The notes below the pieces were generated by a model. The model made no database searches. It was not told where the DNA came from and worked only from the letters and a program-made list of their open reading frames with translations. 64,000 bases of DNA from Paenibacillus sp. 19GGS1-52 (GTDB taxonomy: Bacteria; Bacillota; Bacilli; Paenibacillales; Paenibacillaceae): NCBI RefSeq assembly GCF_022369515.1, contig NZ_CP059724.1:3782001-3846000 (forward strand). The letters are read 5' to 3'. Positions 57,170 through 64,000 of the stretch are shown here, piece after piece. Positions within the stretch are counted from its first letter, which is position 1; each line of letters starts with the position of its first letter. The translations under genes and the position numbers were made by a program.

Positions 57170-58489
57170 TTAAGACAGAAGTGCTGCAATCGGGTTCGTC
57201 CACTGCTGCTTCAGCTCAGACGCATAAATCCAGCGCTTCTTGTTGTACACCCAGCGTGTGGCAGGAAGCTCCTGAAAGAGTTCCTCTCCTGAGCTTGCAT
57301 CCAGAACTACGAAGCCCACCGGATTGCCGATAGAAATGCCGTACTCCGAAATGCCAGCGATGGCCGCTGGGAGATGCGTCAGCATCCGTAGTATCGTATC
57401 CAGATCCACTTCACTAGCCAGATGTGCAGCATAGGCAGTCATAAGTCCAATCTGCAGCATGTCTCCACGTCCGAATGGGTGAAATGGGTCCTGAATGTTG
57501 TCGGAGGCCGCCGCAACGGGAACTCCAGCTTTCAATAGCTCTTTGACACGCGTAAGACCTCGTCTTACATTTCCCTGATCGCCGCGACCCTGCAGATACA
57601 GATTGACTACGGGAAGAGTGACTGCGCTAATTCCCGCTTCTACCATCTTACCAATTAGCCGGTCAGCTTCCTTCTGAGCCATCGCGGAGAGTGAACATAG
57701 ATGACCCGCCGTTGCCATTCCGGCATAGCCGTGCAATAGAACTTGGTCGCTATAGAAATCGATCGTCTTGACTTCGGGATTGTCGGATTCATCGCAATGC
57801 AGATCAATCGGCCGGTTAAATGCTGTCGCGAGCTGGAGCGCCCAGCGGATTCCTGCTTCCGGGTCAGGTGCCAGATGGGGGGCTCCGCCGACGCCATCGA
57901 TGCCCATACGCAACGTCTCCTCAGCGAACTCAGTGATTCCTCGGTGGTGGGCGGAATCGTAGAAATACATGGGGAAATACTGAATGTCGACGAAATCCTT
58001 CACCATCTCCCTTGCCTCCAAAGCTGCCTCCACCGTACGGAGTGCAATCTCACGTCCAAGATGAAAGGGGACATCAAGATGACTACGAAGCGTGAGACTA
58101 CCGAAGGAAGCCGCTCGAAGCGCAGATTTAATGATTCGTTCCCTGATCATTTCCTTGCTGAACGTCGGAACGACGGAACGATAATTCTCGATCGCTTCCA
58201 TGAGTGTTCCCGAGCGATTGCGAACATGAGCGATAGAATATGCTTTGTCCAGATGCATATGGACATCTACAAATCCGGGCAGCAGCACCCGCCCTTGCAG
58301 ATCGACTTCCTTGGTTGTCCGAAGCTCATCAAAATTCAGCTTGGAGATCGGCAGGTGCCGATCTGAGACAACGAGCCCTTCCTGAGCTTCAATGGAAGAC
58401 CAGTTCCCATCCTTGATCATTAACTTGAACAAACCGCCTCCCTCTGCAAGGGGCAACCTTGCATTTATGATTTCCAGATCAGCCAGCAT
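57170..58489 (-). CDS. CodA-related amidohydrolase (second paralogue)
   Basis: About 440 residues. Metal ligands are all present: VDVHMHLDKA, IDLHCDESDN, TAGHLCS and the Asp in AASDNIQDPFHPFG. CodA's FPQ substrate Gln is absent (YFPMYF). It belongs to the cytosine-deaminase-like branch of amidohydrolases, but the substrate should differ from the first paralogue. ATG 58489 lies 10 bases after AAAGGA. GTG 58498 is too close. It is followed after 110 bases by the binding-protein gene. Confidence 0.85.
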   Translation of the reverse strand: MLADLEIINARLPLAEGGGLFKLMIKDGNWSSIEAQEGLVVSDRHLPISKLNFDELRTTKEVDLQGRVLLPGFVDVHMHLDKAYSIAHVRNRSGTLMEAIENYRSVVPTFSKEMIRERIIKSALRAASFGSLTLRSHLDVPFHLGREIALRTVEAALEAREMVKDFVDIQYFPMYFYDSAHHRGITEFAEETLRMGIDGVGGAPHLAPDPEAGIRWALQLATAFNRPIDLHCDESDNPEVKTIDFYSDQVLLHGYAGMATAGHLCSLSAMAQKEADRLIGKMVEAGISAVTLPVVNLYLQGRGDQGNVRRGLTRVKELLKAGVPVAAASDNIQDPFHPFGRGDMLQIGLMTAYAAHLASEVDLDTILRMLTHLPAAIAGISEYGISIGNPVGFVVLDASSGEELFQELPATRWVYNKKRWIYASELKQQWTNPIAALLS

Positions 58490-58520
58490 GGTCGTCACAT
58501 CCTTTCGAGTTGTCGTTTCC

Positions 58521-59402
58521 CTATCCTTCCGACGATTTCATCTCAGATTCATGCCAAGAGCTGAGCATCCACTTGGAGAACGCGTTGACCAGAAGGAAAA
58601 AAGTAATACCGAGCAAAGATGCCGAAAATCCGCAGGCGAACAAATATGGGGTTCGGAGACGGGAGGCGGCGACAGTGATTGCATAACCTAAGCCCCCCTG
58701 CCCTCCTCCGATGCCAGCGATATATTCGCCTACGATGGCTCCGATGACAGCAAGAGTACAGGAAATCTTGAGTCCGGCAACAATGTAGGGCAGTGCAGAC
58801 GGTAAACGCAGCCGGAACATGGTTTGAAATGGCGAAGCGTTATACAGGTAGAACAGGTTCTTCATATTGTGATCGGTTGAGTTAAGTCCGATCAGTGTAT
58901 TGGACAGCATGGGGAAAAATCCGATTAAGAACGCGATAATGACGATTGCATTGACTCCAGCACCAAACCAGATAACGATGATCGGTGCGATGGCAACGAT
59001 CGGAATCGTTTGCATAATAATGGCATACGGGTAGATGCTTCTCTCGACAAGCTTGGAACTTGCCAGAATGATCGCAAAGCCAACGCCTAACACGACACTT
59101 AGCAGAAAGCCGATTACCGATTCGATGATCGTCGTCCATACCGATACCCACAGATTCGCAGCGTTCTCCGATGCAGCCAGAACGATGTCGGACGGCTTGG
59201 GCAGCAAATAAGGCTTTATGTCAGCCAGTCGGCAGAACAGTTCCCACCCTCCAACAAATATAACGAACGCTATGATGGGAGGAAGCAGCGTTTTCCACCA
59301 TGACCACCCGAATTTATATGCTTTCCTCTCCGACGCGACTCTCGGGTTTGTCTCCGATAGAGAGTAAATACCAGGGTCTGCGGCAATAACTTCTTTCCTC
59401 AT
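58521..59402 (-). CDS. ABC transporter permease, SsuC/ThiX type
   Basis: 293 residues with about six membrane helices. The ATPase-contact loop is AFLIGFFPMLSNTLIGLNS, then LPYIVAGLKIS. AAAGGAG precedes the ATG. It belongs to the same importer as the lipoprotein at 56019 and the ATPase at 60900. Confidence 0.92.
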   Translation of the reverse strand: MRKEVIAADPGIYSLSETNPRVASERKAYKFGWSWWKTLLPPIIAFVIFVGGWELFCRLADIKPYLLPKPSDIVLAASENAANLWVSVWTTIIESVIGFLLSVVLGVGFAIILASSKLVERSIYPYAIIMQTIPIVAIAPIIVIWFGAGVNAIVIIAFLIGFFPMLSNTLIGLNSTDHNMKNLFYLYNASPFQTMFRLRLPSALPYIVAGLKISCTLAVIGAIVGEYIAGIGGGQGGLGYAITVAASRLRTPYLFACGFSASLLGITFFLLVNAFSKWMLSSWHESEMKSSEG

Positions 59403-59408
59403 CTCTCA

Positions 59409-60758
59409 TCACTCCTTTATCGTTTCCTGTACAGCGGGAATCTGCAGCTTGCCTGGATTAAGCAGTGAATGTGGGTCGTTCGCTCGCTTGGCTGCAAGCA
59501 TGGCATCCATTTGTCCTCGTCCACCCATTTCGAGTCTCCAAGTATGAGGATCGTTGATTCCGACGCCAATAGATAGGAAGAACGCGATAATCTCATATAA
59601 CCGCTCATGAGTCGTATAGCGGATGATAGGCAGCGCGGCTGGGACAATTACGCCCGCCGAACGCATGAATTCGAGGTGCATAAGAACTTCATCACCAAAT
59701 TCAGCCTTGATCTGTCTGATTTGCCCGGGGAAATCAACCGGATGGAAGCCCGCCTGGAGATAGGTGAGCGATGGGTCTGTCTTTAGAGCCCAGAGGGTGG
59801 TATGGTTCCATGTGAAATCAGATAGACCAATGGTGGTATGATATAGATCAGAGGGGATGACATAGCCGATTCGTCCGCCTACCGCTGCGGCATGGGCTGC
59901 AAGCGCCTGCTCGGTGCCTTCCTCAGTCTCTAGTAAGCATGCGCTCGCACCTGGCTCAAGGTGCTTCACAATCGGTTTGAAGAATGAAGGTATTGGCCAT
60001 TCAACGGGCGTGACCAAACGCTTTCGGATGGAGTCGTCCATGGCTACTGCATGAGAGAAACGGAAAGCCGCTTCGAAATCGTCAAATTGCACAACCGTCT
60101 GTCTCCAGGCTACCTTCGTTGAGATGGGAATCTTCAGTTCCGTCAGGATGCCGTTGGTTCCGTAATTATGAATGTATGCGACCAGATCCGGCCCACTGAC
60201 AACAAGTCTTCGGGGAGTCTCCTCCATCGTGTACACGACAGCCTCGAGCACGTTTCCGTCCCACAGGTTCCCCCAGGTGATGGAGCCGATACCACCGGAG
60301 CCACCGCAGACAAAGCCGCCTACCGACGCCTTCATGAATGTACTTGGATAAATCCGCAACTCTTTGTCTTGCTCACGAAGAAGCTTCTCCAATGCCCCTA
60401 GCCGAACACCTGCCTGAACTCGGGCGTATTCGTCCGTCACTTCCTGTACGATATTTAGTCGGCTGAGATCCAGCACAATACCACCTTCCAGGGGTACCGA
60501 CTGACCATAATTTCCAGTTCCCGATCCACGCGTCGTGATCGGAATTCCGTGGCGGTATGCGAATCCGAGTACTAAAGGAACCTGTTCCTCTGTCTCCGGA
60601 ATGACGATAGCATCAGCTCTCTTGTCCCTGAGCAGCGGCTCTAGGACGGGAGAATACCAATAATAATCCTTCGAGAGTTTATCACGCTGATCGAAACCGA
60701 GGAGCAGCTCTTCTATCCCGACTAATTCCGTCAATTCCTGTATCCATCCAACTGTCAT
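59409..60758 (-). CDS. FAD-binding oxidase/dehydrogenase, GlcD family
   Basis: About 449 residues from ATG 60758, 8 bases after GAGGAGG. The PP-loop FAD domain has RADAIVIPETEEQV, TTRGSGTGNYGQSVPLEGG and GGFVCGGSGGIGSI. The C-terminal cap ends NDPHSLLNPGKL, typical of GlcD/D-lactate-type flavoenzymes. It would oxidise a hydroxy acid or ring intermediate. It lies directly upstream of the permease (6 bases). Confidence 0.9.
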   Translation of the reverse strand: MTVGWIQELTELVGIEELLLGFDQRDKLSKDYYWYSPVLEPLLRDKRADAIVIPETEEQVPLVLGFAYRHGIPITTRGSGTGNYGQSVPLEGGIVLDLSRLNIVQEVTDEYARVQAGVRLGALEKLLREQDKELRIYPSTFMKASVGGFVCGGSGGIGSITWGNLWDGNVLEAVVYTMEETPRRLVVSGPDLVAYIHNYGTNGILTELKIPISTKVAWRQTVVQFDDFEAAFRFSHAVAMDDSIRKRLVTPVEWPIPSFFKPIVKHLEPGASACLLETEEGTEQALAAHAAAVGGRIGYVIPSDLYHTTIGLSDFTWNHTTLWALKTDPSLTYLQAGFHPVDFPGQIRQIKAEFGDEVLMHLEFMRSAGVIVPAALPIIRYTTHERLYEIIAFFLSIGVGINDPHTWRLEMGGRGQMDAMLAAKRANDPHSLLNPGKLQIPAVQETIKE

Positions 60759-60786
60759 CAGCTGATCCTCCTCTCCACATATGTTC

Positions 60787-60884
60787 AAATATAAGATTTT
60801 ATAGGTTTCACACGATAACTTATCCTTATATTTCTCGAAGAAGCGGGTACCCTCTATAAAAGGATGGCGAAGCCGCTTCTTCTT
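60787..60884 (-). repeat. Dispersed intergenic repeat, copy 2
   Basis: The minus strand has GAAGAAGCGG pairing with CCGCTTCTTC around GGATGG/ACCC sequences, then AAATATAAG and CTTATATTT arms. It is nearly the same as 36872-36971. It separates the ATPase gene from the FAD oxidase gene within the cluster and ends 29 bases before the latter's start. Confidence 0.65.
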
Positions 60885-60899
60885 ATATGAGTCAGTAAC

Positions 60900-61685
60900 T
60901 CAGTGCTTCAACGCATCTGAAACGGTACGGACAATCTGCCCAAATTCCGGGGTGGTTCGGAAAGATTCGCTCCGTGGAAACGGGACAGGCACGTCAATTA
61001 CTGCGGCTACCTTTCCAGGTCTAGGCGTCATGACAGCAATTCGTGTAGACAAAAATACGGCTTCGAAAACATTATGCGTGACGAACAATACGGTCATTTC
61101 CTGATCTTGGCTCCAGAGGTCGAGCAGCTCAAGCTGAAGTGTCTGCCTCGTAATCTCGTCCAGCGCTCCAAATGGTTCGTCCATTAGAAGCAGCTTAGGC
61201 TTGGATATGAGTGCTCTGGCAATTGAGGCCCTCATCTTCATTCCCCCAGACAGCTGTCTGGGCATGGATTTCATATAATCCTTCAGTCCTACTAACTCAA
61301 GTACGCGTTCCGCTTCCAACTGACGCTCTTTACGGGATACACCGCGTAACGCCAACGGAAGGGACACATTGTCAATAACGGAGCTCCAGGGCAATAACGT
61401 ATGGTCCTGAAAGACAAAGGCTGTATCACTCTGCTTGCGGGCCTGCTTGGGAGTGGTTCCCATAACCTCAAGTGTTCCTCCCGTTGGTCCAGACAAGCCG
61501 GTGATCATCTTGAAGATCGTCGATTTGCCGCAGCCAGAAGGGCCGACAAAGCTGAGGAACTCGCCTTCGTTAATGGTGAGATTCACGTCCTTAACAGCGA
61601 CGGTTCCGTCGGGATACACTTTGGACAATTGCCCCATTCGCACCCTTTCTTTTCTTACCGCAGTCACTTCCATATGCTGTTGCAT
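60900..61685 (-). CDS. ABC transporter ATPase, SsuB/TauB type
   Basis: 261 residues. Walker A is GPSGCGKST, the Q-loop VFQDHTLLPW, the signature LSGGMKMRASIARAL and Walker B LLLMDEPFGALDE. It energises the importer with the permease at 58521. AAGGAGAGGAG abuts the first ATG. The second ATG (Met5) may be used. Confidence 0.93.
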   Translation of the reverse strand: MQQHMEVTAVRKERVRMGQLSKVYPDGTVAVKDVNLTINEGEFLSFVGPSGCGKSTIFKMITGLSGPTGGTLEVMGTTPKQARKQSDTAFVFQDHTLLPWSSVIDNVSLPLALRGVSRKERQLEAERVLELVGLKDYMKSMPRQLSGGMKMRASIARALISKPKLLLMDEPFGALDEITRQTLQLELLDLWSQDQEMTVLFVTHNVFEAVFLSTRIAVMTPRPGKVAAVIDVPVPFPRSESFRTTPEFGQIVRTVSDALKH

Positions 61686-61694
61686 CTCCTCTCC

Positions 61695-62498
61695 TTATTC
61701 CTTCAAAGATTCCATGTCGAATGCGGCAATCTCCAGCAGAGCTTCAGCCAGAAGGGGGCCCGCCTTGTTCAGCATTGCCTCTCCCCGCTCAGGGCTCGCT
61801 TTGGTTGCATCGCCGGCGATTCCGCTGAGAGAGATATCTTTCATCACCCAAGCAAAAGATTTGGAACGGAAGGAGAATGAAGTCGACTGAGGAAACCTCG
61901 GCATCTCCCGTAGAGCCAGTTCAGGGTGAACCCATTCCGGGCAGACTGCCATAACTAGGGAAGTTTCCACATCTCCCGCGTGAATGCCGCTTGCCTTCTC
62001 TTCGTCGTCTGTAAATGAATCGCTGTAATGGACCGAGCCCGGATCAAGACGATACACGGCAAGTCCAGTTGAGATACGGATCTCCCTCGCCATCATGCCG
62101 AGTAGGTCAGCGTTTCCGCCATGGGTATTGAACAGCAGCAGCTTCTTAAATCCGCTTCTGGCGACGGATGCGCCGATATCCTGAAGCACCATCATTAAAG
62201 TCTGGGCTGACAATGTTAACGTGCCTGGAAATTCTGTGTGTTCGGTACTTTTACCATAATTAATAGAAGGAATCAGCCAGATGGGGGCATCCTCGGGAAG
62301 GTGCTTGAATGTTTCCGCGATCAATGCCTCCCCCAGTAGAGTATCCGTGTAGACAGGCATATGAGGTCCATGCTGCTCAATGGCACCTACAGGAAGGACA
62401 ATTAGCACATCCTCCTTCGGCATCGCTTTAATTTCCTGAGTCGTCAGTCTTGGTAGAAAATGGCGATCAAAAGCATTTCCGTTATATCTGAATACCAA
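61695..62498 (-). CDS. Creatininase family amidohydrolase
   Basis: About 267 residues. Metal sites of the family are seen: LPVGAIEQHGPHMPVYTDTL, LFNTHGGNAD and HAGDVETSLVM. The frame starts at TTG 62519, but GAGGTGAG best serves TTG 62498. Members hydrolyse creatinine or related cyclic amides, and some act in cofactor synthesis. It is the first gene of the cluster, 10 bases from the ATPase gene. Ring opening of a cyclic urea or amide would fit the CodA-like neighbours. Confidence 0.88.
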   Translation of the reverse strand: MVFRYNGNAFDRHFLPRLTTQEIKAMPKEDVLIVLPVGAIEQHGPHMPVYTDTLLGEALIAETFKHLPEDAPIWLIPSINYGKSTEHTEFPGTLTLSAQTLMMVLQDIGASVARSGFKKLLLFNTHGGNADLLGMMAREIRISTGLAVYRLDPGSVHYSDSFTDDEEKASGIHAGDVETSLVMAVCPEWVHPELALREMPRFPQSTSFSFRSKSFAWVMKDISLSGIAGDATKASPERGEAMLNKAGPLLAEALLEIAAFDMESLKE

Positions 62499-62527
62499 AA
62501 CACTCACCTCATACTTCAAATTTTATT

Positions 62528-62548
62528 TATGTTATATAATATAACATA
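62528..62548. promoter_or_regulatory. Perfect palindromic operator before the creatininase gene
   Basis: Arms TATGTTATAT and ATATAACATA flank a single A (62538). It lies 30 bases upstream of the probable start, where a promoter is expected. It is the likely site of the cluster's regulator, possibly the divergent DeoR-type protein. Confidence 0.6.
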
Positions 62549-62712
62549 GTAATGCGAAGTCATTCTCCTATTCGGCCGAAAACCGATATTTAAAGCTGCA
62601 TTTAGGATTTGGAGTCACTTAAAATAACATTTGTATATCATATATATCACACAAACGAAAGCTTGCATAGCATTAATTCACACCAAACGAACATATTTAG
62701 TTAAATTTCTTA

Positions 62713-62741
62713 CTGACAAGGGAACATCATAAAGATATAAT
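62713..62741 (+). promoter_or_regulatory. Sigma-A-type promoter of the DeoR-type gene
   Basis: CTGACA (62713-62718), 17 bases, TATAAT (62736-62741). The start codon lies about 55 bases on. Between this promoter and the palindrome at 62528 nothing else is seen. Confidence 0.65.
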
Positions 62742-62796
62742 TGTTAAAAATACCGACAAAAGTGCGATTGTACCGATGTGGGGGAGGAATCATCAC

Positions 62797-63572
62797 ATGC
62801 TCATGGGAACAAGACAACATGAAATCATGAAATTGCTTGAGCTTAAGCAACAAGTAACGATCATAGAACTTGCAGAGGTATTCAAAGTCTCGCAGATGAC
62901 CATACGTCGCGATCTGGACCAATTGCAGTCCGAAGGTAGAATTCAGCGTTCCCACGGTGGGGCGGTTAAAGTTAAAAGATTCATGGGCGCTGATTACGAT
63001 CAACGATCGAACGAAAATAAAGCTGAGAAGCTTGCCATTGCAAGGGAAGCCGTGAACCATATCGAGGATGGGATGAGCATTATTCTGGATGCAGGGACAA
63101 CGGTCGCGGGGATGGTAGAAGAATTAGAGAAGTTTAAGGGTCTAAAAATCATTACCCGTGATTTACACACGGCTCTACTTCTCTCCAACGAAGAGAGATT
63201 TGGCAGTTTCGACGTCTACTGCACGGGGGGCGGCTAAGCAAGTGGGCTTACAGCTTAGACGGCATCTATACGGAGAAGATGCTCGCTTCTTTGACAGTGG
63301 ATGTGGCATTCCTTACTTGTGAAGCTATTTCACATGCCAAGGGAGCTATGGCTTGGTCGCCCGTGCTCGTAGGTGCCAGACAGAGCGCGATGAACGCAGC
63401 AGACAAAAATATTCTGCTGGTCGATTCGACCAAGTTCAGTTATAATTCACTCGCGATCTTCGCCAGTCTTGACTCGTTCGATGAGATTATTACGGAGAGT
63501 GGACTCGATGAAGACGAAGCAGAGGTTTATAGGACTGCCGGCTTTCCACTTCGCATCGTGCCCGTCTTGTAG
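62797..63572 (+). pseudogene. DeoR family regulator broken by a frameshift
   Basis: The first part (62797-63237) has the DeoR helix-turn-helix VTIIELAEVFKVSQMTIRRD and RSHGGAVK, then the effector-domain start DAGTTVAGMVEELE. It stops in a run of six G (about 63225-63230). Adding one G restores SKWAYSLDGIYTEKMLASLT and the rest of the DeoR C-terminus (KNILLVDSTKFSYNSLA) to 63572, a normal total of about 258 residues. The start ATG 62797 follows GGGGGAGG. It is divergent from the catabolic cluster and should have been its regulator. A sequencing error in the G run is possible. Confidence 0.85.
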
Positions 63573-63614
63573 TCGCCCAACAGAAACTACACCCATAAGA
63601 AGACTGTAGACAAA

Positions 63615-63652
63615 TAGGGTTTCAGAACTTGACCCTAAGTTCTGAAACCCTA
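63615..63652. terminator. Strong 16-bp hairpin after the DeoR-type gene
   Basis: TAGGGTTTCAGAACTT (63615-63630) pairs perfectly with AAGTTCTGAAACCCTA (63637-63652). T tails are modest on both strands. Confidence 0.7.
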
Positions 63653-63679
63653 TAAACAAAAATGAAAGTGGATACTTGC

Positions 63680-63870
63680 CTAAAGAAATATTTGACCTCC
63701 AATGATAGGACCAATCATTCTTGCTAAAGCACGAATAGATCAGAGCAATGGACGACGGCCATATTTGTCACTCAAAGCTCCAAGTGCGGGGGCCGCAAAG
63801 AAACACAGAGATAAGACCGAATATTAAAGCATGTTTATCTACGGTTTGTTCCTTGTCAACAAAATAATAA
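63680..63870 (-). pseudogene. Decayed MFS transporter fragment
   Basis: On the minus strand, pieces of a major-facilitator protein appear in changing frames: VDKHALIFGLISV, then FFAAPALGALSDKYGRRPLL (the loop 2-3 signature), a stop, then LARMIGPIIGGQIF. Internal deletions and frame changes show decay. Confidence 0.6.
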
Positions 63871-63872
63871 CA

Positions 63873-63911
63873 ATAAAAAGGCAGTTCGTTCTCCATAGAG
63901 CCCGGCTGCCT
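63873..63911 (-). terminator. Terminator of the gene entering from the right
   Basis: AGGCAG (63879-63884) pairs with CTGCCT (63906-63911). On the minus strand TTTTTATTG follows. It lies 26 bases after the stop codon of the partial gene. Confidence 0.6.
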
Positions 63912-63936
63912 GTGGTTTCATTTTCATTATTCAAAT

Positions 63937-64000
63937 TTATTCCGACTTTATATCCATACCCAGTTTCTTTATTTCTGCATCCAAATGCTTATTATACTTC
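63937..64000 (-). CDS. C-terminal end of an unidentified protein (right-truncated)
   Basis: The frame entering from the right edge ends KYNKHLDAEIKKLGMDIKSE and a TAA, followed by a terminator. Too short to identify. Confidence 0.35.
   Translation of the reverse strand, partial: KYNKHLDAEIKKLGMDIKSE

Overview
The window looks like chromosome of a facultatively anaerobic, spore-former-type Bacillota, most probably Paenibacillus. This is inferred from strong GGAGG ribosome-binding sites, many GTG/TTG starts, an ECF sigma/DUF4179 pair, a copper-amine-oxidase N-domain protein, an alpha-1,3-glucanase of the GH87 discoidin type, and families of intergenic palindromic repeats. No rRNA, tRNA or CRISPR array was seen. 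Almost every gene is on the minus strand.

Layout: (1) 1-1753, the 5' part of a group II intron with its reverse transcriptase, running off the left edge and inserted just after an intrinsic terminator. (2) 2037-5220, an ECF sigma factor with a membrane anti-sigma-like partner, and a phosphotransferase. (3) 5286-17980, a potassium region: kdpF-A-B-C plus an unusual protein with two KdpD sensor modules and no kinase, then a separate kdpDE pair. Three promoters share one KdpE-type box at a fixed distance from an extended -10. Two tiny membrane ORFs lie upstream of kdpA. (4) 17976-21756, a DUF1848 protein, small unknown genes, and three AT-rich orphan genes resembling immunity genes. (5) 21921-36819, a large [FeFe]-hydrogenase locus: maturases HydE, HydG and two different HydF proteins, trimeric HydABC, a two-polypeptide 2-oxoacid:ferredoxin oxidoreductase and an aspartase. 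Candidate Rex and Fur operators lie inside it. This fits fermentative H2 production from pyruvate-derived ferredoxin plus NADH. (6) 37137-39465, a TetR-controlled flavodoxin/ferredoxin set.

(7) 39754-51624, a polysaccharide region: a c-di-GMP-I riboswitch ahead of a secreted glycoside hydrolase, a divergent AraC/beta-galactosidase pair, and a multidomain GH87 enzyme. (8) 51854-53811, an acetyltransferase and a divergent nitroreductase/MerR pair. (9) 53911-63572, a catabolic cluster with two CodA-like deaminases, a WrbA-like flavoprotein, an NMT1/SsuA-type ABC transporter, a GlcD-like FAD oxidase and a creatininase-family hydrolase. It faces a DeoR-type regulator broken by a one-base shift in a G run. 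(10) The right edge holds a decayed MFS transporter and the C-terminus of another gene.

The strongest candidates for something undescribed are the double-KdpD protein with its KdpE regulon, the hydrogenase locus with two HydF proteins and an aspartase, the palindrome array with a 51-bp period, and the N-heterocycle cluster containing a CodA homologue with a displaced metal ligand.
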